Assembly (NCBI RefSeq): GCF_014647195.1
Contig: NZ_BMOS01000025.1
Coordinates: 1 to 49,259, forward strand
Origin: Oceanobacillus indicireducens
GTDB lineage: Bacteria > Bacillota > Bacilli > Bacillales > Amphibacillaceae
Reading direction: 5' to 3'
Length of the DNA: 49,259 nt
Below are positions 15,593 through 25,951 of this stretch, piece after piece. The notes under the pieces are model-generated. The model was not told the origin of the DNA. It saw only the letters and a list, made by a program, of their open reading frames with translations, and did not search any database. Every line of letters starts with the position of its first letter. Position 1 is the first letter of the stretch. Made by a program: the position numbers and the translations under genes.

Positions 15593-16837
15593 CTATTCAA
15601 CGAGGAGAAAACCTTTTTTCTCAAGTGCTGTGACTGCCCGGGTTAAAGCAAGTTTTACGTGGGAATACGTAAGCCCCCCTTGAACGTAAGCCGTGTACGG
15701 AGCACGGATTGGTCCATCTGCGGATAATTCAATGCTTGATCCTTGAATGAATGTTCCCCCTGCCATAATGACTTCATCTTCATAGCCTGGCATTTCACTT
15801 GGAAATGGTGTCACATAAGCATTTACAGGGGAATTCTCTTGGATTGCCTGGCAAAATGCAATCATTTGCTCCGCTGTATCGAATGTGACAGATTGGATTA
15901 AATCGGTCCGTTTGCTCTGGTAAGCTGGTGTCGTTGTAAACCCGGCCAATTCAAGGAATCGTGACGTAAATATTGCGCCCTTTAATGCTTCGCCAACTAC
16001 ATGAGGAGCGAGGAAAAATCCTTGAAACAGTTCTTGCAGCATGTTTAATGTCGCTCCGCTTTCTTTCCCTAGTCCAGGTGCAGTTAAACGGTTGGCACAT
16101 TGTTCGACCAAAAGTTCGTCTCCCACAATATAGCCACCAGAGCGAACAATTCCTCCGCCTGGATTTTTAATGAGGGACCCTGCCATCAGATTAACACCTA
16201 CATGAGTTGGTTCCAGCTCTTCCACAAATTCACCGTAACAATTATCAACAAATACGATAACGTCATCTTTTATTTCTTTTACAAAATCGACCATTTCTTT
16301 AATTTCTGCCACTGTGAAAGAAGGTCGGTCATCATAACCTTTTGAACGCTGAATGCCGATTACTTTCGTATTTGCTCGGATTCTTTGACTGACGGCAGCA
16401 AAATCAACAGCCCCGTCCTCCTGCAAATCAACTTCTCCATAACCGATTGCATACTCTTTTAATGAACCTGGAGAATTTCCTCTTTTACCAACTACTTCTT
16501 CGAGCGTATCGTACGGCTTTCCTGTTATATATAGGAGTTCATCTCCTGGTCGAAGCACACCAAATAAGGCGGTCGAGATGGCATGTGTACCGGAAACGAG
16601 TTGGGGACGGACGAGCGCATCTTCTGTCCCGAATACATCACGATATACCGCTTCAAGCGCGTCCCTGCCCATATCATCATACCCATAACCAGTTGTAGAG
16701 TTAAAATGGCTGTCACTTACCCGATTTTCAATAAAAGCATCGAGCACACGTTGCTGATTTTTCTCCACTACGGTATTTACTTGTTCTTTCAATGTTTTAA
16801 TATCTTGTTCTGTCTGGTTGATTAAGTCCAAAAGCAT
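15593..16837 (-). CDS. ynbB: YnbB, PLP-dependent Cys/Met-metabolism family enzyme
   Basis: This 414-residue fold-type I pyridoxal-phosphate enzyme belongs to the family once labelled aluminium resistance or methionine gamma-lyase-like. The segment GSLIKNPGGGIV contains the likely cofactor lysine, and FVDNCYGEFVE precedes it with the cofactor Asp. The substrate has not been established. Its ribosome binding site AGGAG lies within the last codons of hflX, with a long spacing of about 12 bases, so translational coupling to hflX is likely. The order hflX-ynbB-glnA follows B. subtilis minus glnR. Confidence 0.88.
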   Translation of the reverse strand: MLLDLINQTEQDIKTLKEQVNTVVEKNQQRVLDAFIENRVSDSHFNSTTGYGYDDMGRDALEAVYRDVFGTEDALVRPQLVSGTHAISTALFGVLRPGDELLYITGKPYDTLEEVVGKRGNSPGSLKEYAIGYGEVDLQEDGAVDFAAVSQRIRANTKVIGIQRSKGYDDRPSFTVAEIKEMVDFVKEIKDDVIVFVDNCYGEFVEELEPTHVGVNLMAGSLIKNPGGGIVRSGGYIVGDELLVEQCANRLTAPGLGKESGATLNMLQELFQGFFLAPHVVGEALKGAIFTSRFLELAGFTTTPAYQSKRTDLIQSVTFDTAEQMIAFCQAIQENSPVNAYVTPFPSEMPGYEDEVIMAGGTFIQGSSIELSADGPIRAPYTAYVQGGLTYSHVKLALTRAVTALEKKGFLLVE

Positions 16838-16846
16838 ATTTGTTCA

Positions 16847-18079
16847 TTACTCCTTTAATCTGTTTAATAATGCATGATTTTCTCGAATGTATCCTTTAAT
16901 ATGATAGCGATTATCCGCTTCATTATAGGACTTATCTGTAAGGATTGCTTCTTGCTCCAATTGGACCATCAGTCTGCCTTCATTTGCTTCCAGCGCGACA
17001 TGGAACGGCACCCATACCTCTTTTAACATCTCTTCTATTTTCCTTAAGATGAGCTGCATATCTTCTTCTTCGTACGCAGAAACAAGAGAATACGGGCGTT
17101 CGTGAGCAATGAAATCTTCCTCTAGAAGGTCTTTCTTATTATAAATATATAACATCGGCAATTGATCTGCATCCAATTCCTGTAAAAGTTCTTCCACTGT
17201 TTCAATATGTTGTTCGTAATCCACATGGGATACATCGATAACATGTAAAAGAAAATCAGCTTCTGCAACTTCCTCTAATGTTGAACGGAATGCTGCAATA
17301 AGAGATGTCGGAAGATCCTGAAGGAAACCAACCGTATCGGTCATTATCGCTTGAAATCCAGAGGGGAGTACGACCCTCCTCGTTAATGGATCCAGTGTCG
17401 CAAAAAGCTTATCTTCCTGAAGTGTATTACTATCCGTTAATTGATTAAATAAAGTTGATTTTCCAGCATTTGTATACCCGACAATGGCAATCTGGAAAAT
17501 CGCATTATTCCTTCTGCGTTTCCGGTATTGCTCACGCTGGTTGACAACAAGTTTTAGGCGATTTTTAATATCACCGATTCTGCGCCGGATATGACGGCGG
17601 TCTGTTTCTAATTGCGTTTCTCCCGGACCTCTTGTCCCAATTCCACCGCCGAGACGGGATAATTCAATTCCCTGACCTCGTAATCTTGGTAATAAATATT
17701 CCAATTGGGCAAGCTCCACTTGCAGCTTACCTTCTTTCGTTTGAGCCCGCTGCGCAAAGATATCTAAGATCAGCTGGCTCCGATCAATAATCCGGACTCC
17801 TAGATAATTATTTAAATTCCTTAATTGGCCGCTAGACAATTCATCGTTGGAAATAACAAGGTCGATTTCCTTTGCTTCAACCTCATCTTTAATCTCCCTC
17901 AATTTCCCTTCACCGAGGTAGGTTGCCGGATGGATGTGGTTGCGATTTTGCGTGAAAACCCCCTCCACTTTCCCGCCGGCTGTATTACTCAATGAGATTA
18001 TTTCATCGAGTGACGATTGAAACCGTTCCTGTAATTGTTCTGGCTTTCTTACTGCGATAACTAAAATCTTTTCTGCCAT
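16847..18079 (-). CDS. hflX: HflX GTPase (YnbA)
   Basis: This 410-residue GTPase binds the large ribosomal subunit and splits stalled or hibernating ribosomes. An N-terminal HflX domain (VFTQNRNHIHPATYLGEGKLREI, LDIFAQRAQTKEGKLQVELAQLEYLLPRL) precedes the GTPase domain. G1 is GYTNAGKST, G3 DTVGFL and G4 NKKD. The glycine-rich segment SRLGGGIGTRGPGETQLE links the domains. It starts 14 bp after spoVK with AGAGGT as its ribosome binding site and is coupled to ynbB. Confidence 0.95.
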   Translation of the reverse strand: MAEKILVIAVRKPEQLQERFQSSLDEIISLSNTAGGKVEGVFTQNRNHIHPATYLGEGKLREIKDEVEAKEIDLVISNDELSSGQLRNLNNYLGVRIIDRSQLILDIFAQRAQTKEGKLQVELAQLEYLLPRLRGQGIELSRLGGGIGTRGPGETQLETDRRHIRRRIGDIKNRLKLVVNQREQYRKRRRNNAIFQIAIVGYTNAGKSTLFNQLTDSNTLQEDKLFATLDPLTRRVVLPSGFQAIMTDTVGFLQDLPTSLIAAFRSTLEEVAEADFLLHVIDVSHVDYEQHIETVEELLQELDADQLPMLYIYNKKDLLEEDFIAHERPYSLVSAYEEEDMQLILRKIEEMLKEVWVPFHVALEANEGRLMVQLEQEAILTDKSYNEADNRYHIKGYIRENHALLNRLKE

Positions 18080-18093
18080 AAGTTACCTCTCTT

Positions 18094-19008
18094 TTACTCA
18101 TTTTCAAATTTAATATCTGCTGCGGTAATTTCCATTAGCCTTTCCGGTTGGTAATTTTCCGTCTGGACGAGTCGGTATGCCTGTAACCGAATCGCCTTTT
18201 CCATCAAGTTCCGTACCGAACGGGCATTGGCGAAATGTCTTCCTTTCGTTGCTAATTGATGATATAAATAATCCCTTAGCTTTCTGTCCGCTTCCATTGT
18301 TAATTGATATTCCCTTAATCGAACCATTTGATGTGCTATTTCCATTAATTCTTCCAATTTATAATCGGGAAAATCAAGAATAAACGGAAACCGCGATTCC
18401 AGTCCTGGATTGGTCGAAAGAAATCGGCCCATTTCAGAGGGATAACCTGCGAGTATAAGAATGAAATCCTTGTGACCGTCTTCCATATGTTTTACAAGTG
18501 TATCAATCGCCTCTTTACCAAAGTCCTTTTCTCCACCGCGGGCAAGTGAATAGGCTTCATCGATAAAGAGAATGCCCCCCATTGCTTTTTCAATTAGCGC
18601 TCTTGTTTTTTGCGCCGTCTGTCCAATATATTCCCCAACAAGATCGGCCCGTTCCGCTTCAATAAAATGTCCCTTCGAAAGGATTCCAAGGTCAACATAT
18701 AATTTAGCAAGTCTGCGTGCAAGTGTTGTTTTTCCTGTACCGGGATTGCCCTTAAATAACATATGCAATACTTGCTGGTTAGAAGAAAGCCCTGCTTCCT
18801 TTCTTTTTTCGTTAATAAGTACGGTCGCATAAATTTGTTTTATCGTTGTTTTAATTTGTTTAACGCCAACAAACGAGTTAAAAGCTTCCTCTATTTGTTT
18901 GAACTGATTATTAAAACCGGCTGAACGCTTTCTTTCAGTCTGGGATAGAGTATCTTGCAAAACAATATTGATCCGGCCATTCCGGCTCGCTCTCATTTCC
19001 GTTTCCAT
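18094..19008 (-). CDS. spoVK: Stage V sporulation protein K, AAA ATPase
   Basis: This 304-residue AAA ATPase resembles CbbX/SpoVK. Walker A is at residues 87-94 (GNPGTGKT), Walker B near 145-151 (GGILFIDEA), and the sensor segment LILAGY follows. SpoVK is required for spore maturation in B. subtilis, where it is expressed in the mother cell; its substrate is unknown. The start at 19008 has AAGGAG seven bases upstream. It lies directly before hflX, as in B. subtilis. Confidence 0.93.
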   Translation of the reverse strand: METEMRASRNGRINIVLQDTLSQTERKRSAGFNNQFKQIEEAFNSFVGVKQIKTTIKQIYATVLINEKRKEAGLSSNQQVLHMLFKGNPGTGKTTLARRLAKLYVDLGILSKGHFIEAERADLVGEYIGQTAQKTRALIEKAMGGILFIDEAYSLARGGEKDFGKEAIDTLVKHMEDGHKDFILILAGYPSEMGRFLSTNPGLESRFPFILDFPDYKLEELMEIAHQMVRLREYQLTMEADRKLRDYLYHQLATKGRHFANARSVRNLMEKAIRLQAYRLVQTENYQPERLMEITAADIKFENE

Positions 19009-19109
19009 ACACTCACTCCTTCGTCATCCCAGTATACGTAGATAATCATAAAAGGGTGACAAACGCCCAAATTCAAAGACAGTAGTGTCCATCCAGGCTA
19101 AGTGCGCGG

Positions 19110-19215
19110 GTTCGATGTCGCCCCATACATGAGAGTACTTAATCGAACTTCCTTTTTACAGGAATGCTATAAAGTAAAACTCATTCAGCAAGTGGGAGGA
19201 TAGAAGTTTCATTAG
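19110..19215. repeat. Degenerate repeat remnant between spoVK and hfq
   Basis: GTTCGAT (19110-19116) and ATCGAAC (19142-19148) can pair. From about 19170 the sequence TATAAAGTAAAACTCATTCAG resembles the start of the structured elements at 26549 and 46573 (AAAGTGAAACTTCATTCAG) and is followed by GTGGG. It looks like a decayed partial copy. No gene is seen in 19009-19247. Confidence 0.4.
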
Positions 19216-19218
19216 AAA

Positions 19219-19242
19219 ACGGATGCCAATAATAGCATCCGT
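19219..19242 (-). terminator. Terminator of hfq
   Basis: ACGGATGC (19219-19226) pairs with GCATCCGT (19235-19242), with TTTTCT following on the minus strand. It lies just after the hfq stop. Confidence 0.85.
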
Positions 19243-19247
19243 CGTTA

Positions 19248-19472
19248 TTACTCATTTTCTAAGTTAACATTTTTCACTGGCGCAAAAGTTGAAATTGCGT
19301 GTTTGAAAATTAGTTGCTGCTTTCCGTCGGTTTCCAGTAAAATCGTAAAATTATCAAACGCTTTGATAATCCCTCGTAATTGAAATCCATTTGTCAGAAA
19401 GACAGTAACCGAAGTGTGATTCTTTCTTAATTGATTTAAATAATGTTCTTGAATGTTGACATTTTGTGCCAT
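19248..19472 (-). CDS. hfq: RNA chaperone Hfq
   Basis: This 74-residue protein has the Sm1 motif ([25 protein letters not shown]) and Sm2 motif ([13 protein letters not shown]) of Hfq, with the conserved KHA triplet. Hfq forms a hexamer that binds small RNAs and A-rich RNA; in Bacillus its effect on sRNA regulation is mild. It starts 38 bp after miaA with a GGGAGG site and ends at a strong terminator, so miaA-hfq form an operon. Confidence 0.98.
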   Translation of the reverse strand: MAQNVNIQEHYLNQLRKNHTSVTVFLTNGFQLRGIIKAFDNFTILLETDGKQQLIFKHAISTFAPVKNVNLENE

Positions 19473-19510
19473 GGTACTTCCTCCCTTTTTCTATCTATAT
19501 AATCTTAATT

Positions 19511-20446
19511 CTACTTCATTTTCAATATTCCTGCTATCTTTTGCAAAATCATTGTAAACTTTTCCTCTTTTTCTTCCGGATGGATCGAAAACCACTCTAC
19601 TGGCAATTGGTTTTTAAACCAGGTAAATTGCCTTTTTGCATAGCGTCTTGAATTTTGTTTCAATTTCTCGACTGCTTCATCCAGACCTTCTTTGCCTTCT
19701 AAATACGGAATAAATTCTTTATAGCCAATCGCTTTCATTGCCTGGGTATTTGCGTAACCCGCATGATAGAGGGCCGTAACTTCTTCAAGCAGGCCTTCTT
19801 CCATCATCATATCCACGCGGGCATTAATTTGTTCATAAAGTGTTGCTCTTTCCATTTCAAGCCCGATAAACAATGTATTGTACTTCGGTTCTTTTTTTTG
19901 CTCACTTTCCCATTCCGTTTTGGTTTTCCCGGTAGTTTCATATATTTCCAGCGCACGAATAACGCGACGATGGTTGTTTGGGTGAATTTTTCTTGCCTGA
20001 TCGGGATCGACCTCCTCAAGACGGCGGTAAATCTGGTTAATCCCTTCTTCTCTTGCTTCATTTTCTAACTTTTTAGTCCTGAATTCATCCCGAGGGATGT
20101 CAGGGAAATTATAATCAAATAAAGCAGCCTGTATGTATAGGCCGCTACCGCCCACAATTATAGGCAGGCGGCCTCTTGCGGTAATTTCTTCGATTCTGTT
20201 TTCCACATCAGCTTTGTATGCTGCTGCCGAATATTCTTCCGTCGGCTCTAACATATCAAGCAGATGATGGGGGATTCCTGCCATTTCTTCTTTACGGATT
20301 TTAGCCGTACCGATATCCATCCCTTTGTACACTTGCATCGAGTCACCGCTGATGATTTCACCTTGCAGTTGTTTGGCAAGATAAATACTGAGAGCTGTTT
20401 TCCCAACAGCTGTTGGACCTACAACGGCTATGACTGTTTTTTTCAT
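19511..20446 (-). CDS. miaA: tRNA dimethylallyltransferase MiaA
   Basis: This 311-residue enzyme adds a dimethylallyl group to N6 of A37 in tRNAs reading UNN codons. MiaB, encoded at 27.2-28.7 kb, then methylthiolates the same base. The P-loop GPTAVGKT is at residues 10-17, and DSMQVYKGMDIGTAK is the substrate-binding segment. IVGGSGLYIQA and RRYAKRQFTWFK are further family motifs. It is upstream of hfq in an operon and follows dps. Confidence 0.97.
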   Translation of the reverse strand: MKKTVIAVVGPTAVGKTALSIYLAKQLQGEIISGDSMQVYKGMDIGTAKIRKEEMAGIPHHLLDMLEPTEEYSAAAYKADVENRIEEITARGRLPIIVGGSGLYIQAALFDYNFPDIPRDEFRTKKLENEAREEGINQIYRRLEEVDPDQARKIHPNNHRRVIRALEIYETTGKTKTEWESEQKKEPKYNTLFIGLEMERATLYEQINARVDMMMEEGLLEEVTALYHAGYANTQAMKAIGYKEFIPYLEGKEGLDEAVEKLKQNSRRYAKRQFTWFKNQLPVEWFSIHPEEKEEKFTMILQKIAGILKMK

Positions 20447-20474
20447 CGTATTACCCCTAGATTATTATAGATTG

Positions 20475-20924
20475 TTATTTCTCTTCCTGATAGCTCCTGA
20501 GCATCCATAGTTCTTTCTCGAATGATGCCAATTGTTCAATAAGCAAATCATTCGTCGGTTCATCCGCGAATTCTGCTGTTAATACAAGACCGGTCTCTCT
20601 TATTTCATTAGCGATTTTCTCAAAATCATGAATTAATTGGGTAATCATTTCCGCCTCTGTATCATCCGCGTTCGCTTCTTCAAGCGTGCCTTGCTTCAAA
20701 TACATACTCATGGTCGCGAGCGGCTGGCCACCAATCATAATAATTCGTTCAGCAACTTCATCAAGCTGGCCTGCTGAACGATTATAGAGCCCTTCAAAAT
20801 GTTCATGGAGCTGGAAAAAATTCTTTCCTTTAACGTACCAATGGTAGCGATGGAGCTTCACATACAGAATAAAGTGATTGGATAGTAATTGGTTCAAAAA
20901 GTTTATTAACGACTGGTTATCCAA
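20475..20924 (-). CDS. Dps-family DNA-protecting ferritin-like protein
   Basis: This 149-residue four-helix protein belongs to the Dps family. Dps forms a dodecamer that oxidises and stores Fe(II) with hydrogen peroxide, protecting DNA. The inter-subunit ferroxidase ligands His28, His40, Asp55 and Glu59 have the spacing (12, 15 and 4 residues) known for Listeria Dps. B. subtilis Dps and MrgA map elsewhere, so its place between mutL and miaA is a lineage trait. No PerR box was recognised upstream. Confidence 0.9.
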   Translation of the reverse strand: MDNQSLINFLNQLLSNHFILYVKLHRYHWYVKGKNFFQLHEHFEGLYNRSAGQLDEVAERIIMIGGQPLATMSMYLKQGTLEEANADDTEAEMITQLIHDFEKIANEIRETGLVLTAEFADEPTNDLLIEQLASFEKELWMLRSYQEEK

Positions 20925-21069
20925 AGCTATTCACCTCATGAATTTTTTCTTACTAGTTTACTCCATTCAGGTATTTGTTATACCCTAAAACTTTCACACC
21001 TCAAACAGGAAAGTAAATCAGCAGCCTCATCAAGCACTCGCTGTGTTTGAAGAATTTTTTTGGGTGATC

Positions 21070-21176
21070 CCTTTTATTCAGTGTAAATTTTCATCTGGAG
21101 GTCCGCCGGGAAGCTGAACGGCGGGTAGAACTAGGACGCTAAAAATGAGAATGCTCAAGACACTTGCGCTGATTAA
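21070..21176 (-). repeat. Deletion derivative of the palindromic composite element
   Basis: On the minus strand the left end (CAGCGCAAGTGTCTT, then GCCGTTCAG and CCCGGCGGAC) matches the left end of the element at 30162-30596. It joins directly to the matching right end (CCTCCAGATGAAA, then CACTGAATAAAAGG). The hairpin CCGCCG/CGGCGG (21103-21108 and 21119-21124) remains. The rest of the 400-bp gap 20925-21324 holds no supported gene. Confidence 0.6.
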
Positions 21177-21324
21177 GGTAATCCGTCATGTCTTTCGTTT
21201 ACTTTTAAAAAGGCATTATTGGGAAATGGAACAAACTTTTAGAGTCGTATCCATAGGCCTAAGTACTAATTATAACAAGGGATAGCAAACTGTTTTTAGG
21301 CTGCGAAGGCTTGAGGTTATACCT

Positions 21325-23157
21325 TTACATGCTCCGCTTAAACATCTTCTCAAGCTCATAGCTGGAAAAATGGATAATGATCGGTCGTCCATGAGGGCAA
21401 GTGAACGGATCTGTTGTCGATCTCAAGTCTTCAATTAGTTGGAACATATCATCTATCGTCAGATGGTGATTTGCTTTAATCGATCGTTTACAGGCCATCA
21501 TAATTGCCGCTTCCTCACGGATATGCGCGATATTAATTTTATCATCTTTCATAATCTGCTCGATAATATCACGAACGACTTCTTCCTCAAATCCCTTTGG
21601 AAACCAACTCGGACAGGAACGAATGATATACGTTTTCTCCCCAAACGGTTCAAAAAAGAGCCCGACCTTTTCCAAGTCCTCTTTATATGCTTCGATAAAC
21701 AATGCCTCTTGGTTCGAAAATTCAAAAGTTAAAGGGAGGAGCAGTTGTTGGGAGTCCGTACTCGGTTTCCCAAGTTTATCCCTAAAAAACTCATATTTGA
21801 TTCGCTCCTGGGCAGCATGCTGGTCAATCATATAAAAGCCTTCTTCATTCTGTGCGAGAATGTACGTGCCATGCAGCTGACCAATCGGATAAATCAATGG
21901 AATCCGGTCTTCTTTAGGTGCCTCTACTGCCTCTTCCTGTACCGGTTCTAAATATTCTGGTTCAGGATCTGGCACCGGGATCGTTTCATCCTGTTGCTGA
22001 ATCGACTCTTTCATGACCGGTGGCTGTATTTCTCTTGTCGGTTCTTTAATAATGGTTTCTTCTCTAACCGATTGCTTGTTCACTTCCTCTTCCATAGGTG
22101 CCGAAAAGGTGAATTGTTCTTGGATTGATTGCTGTTTTTCTTTCGGTTGTTTATATTCGATTTCCGGTATTAAAGTCTCTTGTCTAAGTGCTGTTCGGAT
22201 TGTTTCTTTCACAGATTCATAAAGTTCTTTATCCTTACTAAACCGTACCTCCAGTTTCGTTGGATGAACGTTCACGTCCACTAAAATTGGATCCATGTTT
22301 ATTTTCAGAACGACGAGTGGATACTTTCCAATGGTAAGCATTGTATGATACCCATCCATAACTGCTTTAGCCAATGGATAATTCTTAATATAACGGCCAT
22401 TGATAATCGTCGATATGAAATTACGTGAAGCACGAGTCACTTCCGGCCGGGCGATATACCCTGTAATTTCATAATCAAGCGATTCATGGTGAACTGGAAG
22501 CATCTTGCGCGCTACCGACATGCCATACACTTGAGCAATGACTTGCAACAAATCACCGCTTCCAGAAGTTTTAAATAACGTTCTTCCATTATGAATCGCC
22601 TCAAAGCGAATTTCCGGATAAGATAGAGCGAGTCGGTTTAATAAATCAGTAATATGGCCTAATTCCGTATGAAGGCTTTTCATATATTTCAATCGGGCTG
22701 GAGTATTGTAAAATAGTTGCTCGACAGTTATCTCTGTACCCTTTCTCGCATCACTTTTATTTCTTTCTACAATCTCACCGCCTTCAATGGATAAAATAGT
22801 ACCAGCTTCTTCTCCTGTAGATGTTTTGAGAGTTAGTTTGCTGACAGCAGCAATACTTGCAAGCGCCTCGCCACGGAATCCGAGGGTACGGACATGGAAT
22901 AAGTCTGTCTCATTACTGATCTTGCTTGTCGCGTGGGCGAGAAATGCCCGCTCGCTATCAGCCGCGGTCATTCCATCCCCATTGTCCGTCACTTTAATTC
23001 GGGTAATTCCTGCTTCATCAAGTTCTATTTTTATCGAGGTACTACCCGCATCAATACTATTTTCCACCAACTCCTTCACAACAGATGCAGGACGTTCGAC
23101 AACTTCTCCTGCTGCAATTTTATTCGCCAGTTCGGTAGGCATCTGTTTTATTTTCAT
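21325..23157 (-). CDS. mutL: DNA mismatch repair protein MutL
   Basis: This 610-residue protein has the N-terminal GHKL ATPase domain ([23 protein letters not shown]) and a C-terminal dimerisation and endonuclease domain. The endonuclease motif DQHA-x2-E-x4-E is present in [16 protein letters not shown], and CPHGRP lies near the C-terminus. This nicking activity replaces MutH in Bacillus-type repair. The linker (about residues 340-420) is rich in Glu, Pro and Gln. It follows mutS by 31 bp. Confidence 0.98.
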   Translation of the reverse strand: MKIKQMPTELANKIAAGEVVERPASVVKELVENSIDAGSTSIKIELDEAGITRIKVTDNGDGMTAADSERAFLAHATSKISNETDLFHVRTLGFRGEALASIAAVSKLTLKTSTGEEAGTILSIEGGEIVERNKSDARKGTEITVEQLFYNTPARLKYMKSLHTELGHITDLLNRLALSYPEIRFEAIHNGRTLFKTSGSGDLLQVIAQVYGMSVARKMLPVHHESLDYEITGYIARPEVTRASRNFISTIINGRYIKNYPLAKAVMDGYHTMLTIGKYPLVVLKINMDPILVDVNVHPTKLEVRFSKDKELYESVKETIRTALRQETLIPEIEYKQPKEKQQSIQEQFTFSAPMEEEVNKQSVREETIIKEPTREIQPPVMKESIQQQDETIPVPDPEPEYLEPVQEEAVEAPKEDRIPLIYPIGQLHGTYILAQNEEGFYMIDQHAAQERIKYEFFRDKLGKPSTDSQQLLLPLTFEFSNQEALFIEAYKEDLEKVGLFFEPFGEKTYIIRSCPSWFPKGFEEEVVRDIIEQIMKDDKINIAHIREEAAIMMACKRSIKANHHLTIDDMFQLIEDLRSTTDPFTCPHGRPIIIHFSSYELEKMFKRSM

Positions 23158-23188
23158 AGAAACATCCTTTCTAACTTCAAGCCGTCCG

Positions 23189-25765
23189 TTATTTTAGCTT
23201 TTTTTGGAGTTGATATAATGCATTCATTGCTTCCATTGGCGTCATTTCAAATAAGTTTAACTGTCCTAAGTCATCGATTACTTGCTGCTCTTTTTTTGTG
23301 AGCTTATTTTCTTTCTCAGGTGAATTTTCTTCAATAAAGAAGGAGAGTTGACCAGCTTCCATTCTTTCTGTGACCGGTTCATGTTCAGCACCCTCTTCCA
23401 ATTCTGTAAGAATCGCCGTCGCCCGTTCAATTAATGCATCTGGAAGTCCAGCGAGCTTGGCAACTTGAATTCCGTAACTTTGGTCTGCCGAACCTTCCTT
23501 AATCTGGTGAAGAAATACAACATTGCCCTCATATTCTTCCGCGCGGACATGAATATTCTTCAACCGTGGAAGGGTCTCTTCCATCGCAGTTAATTCATGA
23601 TAATGTGTGGAAAACAATGTTTTTGCTTCTATATTATGATGAATGTACTCTACAATCGCTTGGGCAAGTGCCATGCCATCATATGTACTCGTTCCTCTGC
23701 CTATTTCATCCAGTAGGATTAAACTGCGATCGGTCGCTTTTGCCAAAGCATGATTTGCTTCAAGCATCTCCACCATAAATGTACTTTGACCAGAAACAAG
23801 ATCATCAGCAGCACCAATCCGCGTAAAAATCTGATCGAATAGGAGCAAATCAGCTTCCTCACACGGTACAAAACATCCGATTTGAGCCATAATTACCGTT
23901 AGAGCGAGTTGCCGCATATACGTGCTCTTACCTGACATGTTCGGACCGGTAATTAATAGAATACTATTTTCGTTATCCAGTTGAACGTCATTCGGCACAA
24001 ATGTCCCCTCTGTCATTACTTGCTCAACAACTGGGTGGCGGCCATTTTTAATCGATAAATTCTCTCTCACAAAGCGCGGTCTTGTGTAATTATTTGCCTC
24101 ACTGACTGTAGCAAAGGACTGAAGCACATCAATCTGACTGATATGCTCAGCAAGTTCTTGGAAGAGTGGAATATGATTTTTCATTTTATCTCTAATTTCA
24201 ACGAATAAATCATGCTCCAGTTCGATACTTTTATCTTCTGCTTCAAGAATAATTGTCTCTTTTTCTTTTAGTTCTGGCGTGATGAACCGTTCGGCATTCG
24301 TTAACGTTTGCTTTCGTTCATATCGTCCTTCTGGTAAAAGATGTAAATTCGCTTTCGTAACTTCAATATAATAACCAAATACTCGGTTATATCCGATTTT
24401 TAGTGATCTGATGTTGGTTCGTTCTTTTTCTTTTTGTTCTAATTCTGCGATCCATTGTTTCCCATTTCGCGATGCATCACGGTATTCATCTAGTTGTGCA
24501 TTGTATCCATCTTTGATGATATCTCCTTCTGTGATCGATGCAGGCGGGTCATTCGTAATACTTTGCTCAAGCAGTGCAACGACTTCTTTAGGATAGGTAA
24601 GTTCATCTGCTAATACTTTCATTTCTTCATTTGGGAATTGATAGAGAACTTGTTTGATTTCAGGGATGTTTTGTAAGGATTGTTTCAACTGGATGAGATC
24701 GCGCGCATTTACATTCCCGTAAGCGATCCTTGCAGCCAATCTTTCCATATCATATACGGACTTCAACGCTTCTCTCAGCATGTCCCTTTCCATAAACCCG
24801 TTGTAAAATACTTCAACGATATTCAATCGTCTTTCAATTTCTGTTTTCGTTAACAGCGGTCGCTCGAGCCACTTTTTCAATGTACGAGAGCCCATTGCTG
24901 TAATCGTTTCATCGAGCACCCATAATAAACTGCCATGTTTCCCTTTTTTGATAATCGTTTCTGTTAATTCCAGATTACGTTTTGAAAACATATCGAGTGA
25001 TAAATAATTCTTTAATTCGATAACAGTTGCCTGTTGTAAATGGTCGAGTGAACGTTTCTGGGTCTGTTGAATATAGTTAAGCAACCTGCTAAAGGCTGTC
25101 ATTAGACGTTCGTCATTTAAATTCTCCGCTAAATCACGGTACTCCCCATTAAATGTAATCTCATCTTGATAAGATAACGTAATCTGTAACCTTTCTTTTA
25201 ATTGCGCTTGCAAATCCTCTTCTAAAGTGGAAGATATGACAATTTCTTTGATCGGCTGATTGTATAATTCATGAAGAACTGCTTCCCAGCCTGCTTCAAT
25301 GAGAGTTACACGGTTCTCTCCGGTCGATAAATCATTATAAACAACGACATAAGAGCCGTCATTGAAATGCGAAAGACTGCAGAGATAATTATTCTCCCCT
25401 TCATCAAGCATCGATTGCGACATAACCGTACCAGGAGTAATAATCTGAACGACCTCTCTTTTCACAACTCCTTTTGCTGTTTTTGGGTCTTCTACTTGTT
25501 CACAGATTGCTACTTTATAGCCTTTATCTATTAGTGTTTTTATATAGTTCTCCGCAGAATGATAAGGAACTCCGCACATTGGAATTGCTTCACTTTCACG
25601 CTGCGCGCCTCTTTTTGTTAATGTTATTTCAAGTTCTTGTGCCGCTTTAATTGCATCATCATAAAATAATTCATAGAAATCACCTAGGCGGTAAAATAAA
25701 AATGAATCTTGGTGAGCGGCTTTTATTCTTAAGTATTGTTCCATCATTGGTGTGTTCTTTGCCAT
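23189..25765 (-). CDS. mutS: DNA mismatch repair protein MutS
   Basis: This protein of about 858 residues recognises mismatches and recruits MutL. The mismatch-probing Phe-x-Glu is in GDFYELF near residue 35. The ATPase Walker A is [10 protein letters not shown], followed by [10 protein letters not shown] and [16 protein letters not shown]. The C-terminus has the beta-clamp-like motif QLNLF. The start at 25765 was chosen because GGAGG lies seven bases upstream; an ATG one codon earlier is possible, and a longer upstream extension lacks similarity to MutS. Confidence 0.97.
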   Translation of the reverse strand: MAKNTPMMEQYLRIKAAHQDSFLFYRLGDFYELFYDDAIKAAQELEITLTKRGAQRESEAIPMCGVPYHSAENYIKTLIDKGYKVAICEQVEDPKTAKGVVKREVVQIITPGTVMSQSMLDEGENNYLCSLSHFNDGSYVVVYNDLSTGENRVTLIEAGWEAVLHELYNQPIKEIVISSTLEEDLQAQLKERLQITLSYQDEITFNGEYRDLAENLNDERLMTAFSRLLNYIQQTQKRSLDHLQQATVIELKNYLSLDMFSKRNLELTETIIKKGKHGSLLWVLDETITAMGSRTLKKWLERPLLTKTEIERRLNIVEVFYNGFMERDMLREALKSVYDMERLAARIAYGNVNARDLIQLKQSLQNIPEIKQVLYQFPNEEMKVLADELTYPKEVVALLEQSITNDPPASITEGDIIKDGYNAQLDEYRDASRNGKQWIAELEQKEKERTNIRSLKIGYNRVFGYYIEVTKANLHLLPEGRYERKQTLTNAERFITPELKEKETIILEAEDKSIELEHDLFVEIRDKMKNHIPLFQELAEHISQIDVLQSFATVSEANNYTRPRFVRENLSIKNGRHPVVEQVMTEGTFVPNDVQLDNENSILLITGPNMSGKSTYMRQLALTVIMAQIGCFVPCEEADLLLFDQIFTRIGAADDLVSGQSTFMVEMLEANHALAKATDRSLILLDEIGRGTSTYDGMALAQAIVEYIHHNIEAKTLFSTHYHELTAMEETLPRLKNIHVRAEEYEGNVVFLHQIKEGSADQSYGIQVAKLAGLPDALIERATAILTELEEGAEHEPVTERMEAGQLSFFIEENSPEKENKLTKKEQQVIDDLGQLNLFEMTPMEAMNALYQLQKKLK

Positions 25766-25893
25766 CATTAAGCCTCCAACATATCCGAAATCTTCTCCCG
25801 CCATTATAGCATAGATTAATAACTTCACTCTAACCCGCTGACTATTATTTTTCACGAAAGCTAGGTTATTATTTATTGATTTCGGAAGTATGC

Positions 25894-25921
25894 ACTTTAG
25901 GTGTTTGCCATGCATAAAATG
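25894..25921 (+). promoter_or_regulatory. Candidate mother-cell sigma promoter of cotE
   Basis: CATAAAATG (25913-25921) resembles the sigma-K -10 (CATAnnnTA) and the sigma-E -10 (CATACAAT). AC at 25894-25895 lies 17 bases upstream, as a sigma-K -35 would. B. subtilis cotE has both sigma-E and sigma-K promoters. Confidence 0.4.
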
Positions 25922-25951
25922 ACTATGAAAAAAGAGGAGGTAAATACAGCT

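Noticed and set aside
21000-21080. Minus-strand protein-like stretch ending CLRCESFRV
   Set aside because: It has no start codon and is short; the adjoining sequence is repeat-derived.
21145-21285. Plus-strand frame of 46 codons starting MRMLKTLALIKVI
   Set aside because: It lacks a good ribosome binding site and its first part lies in the deletion derivative of the palindromic element, so it is most likely chance.
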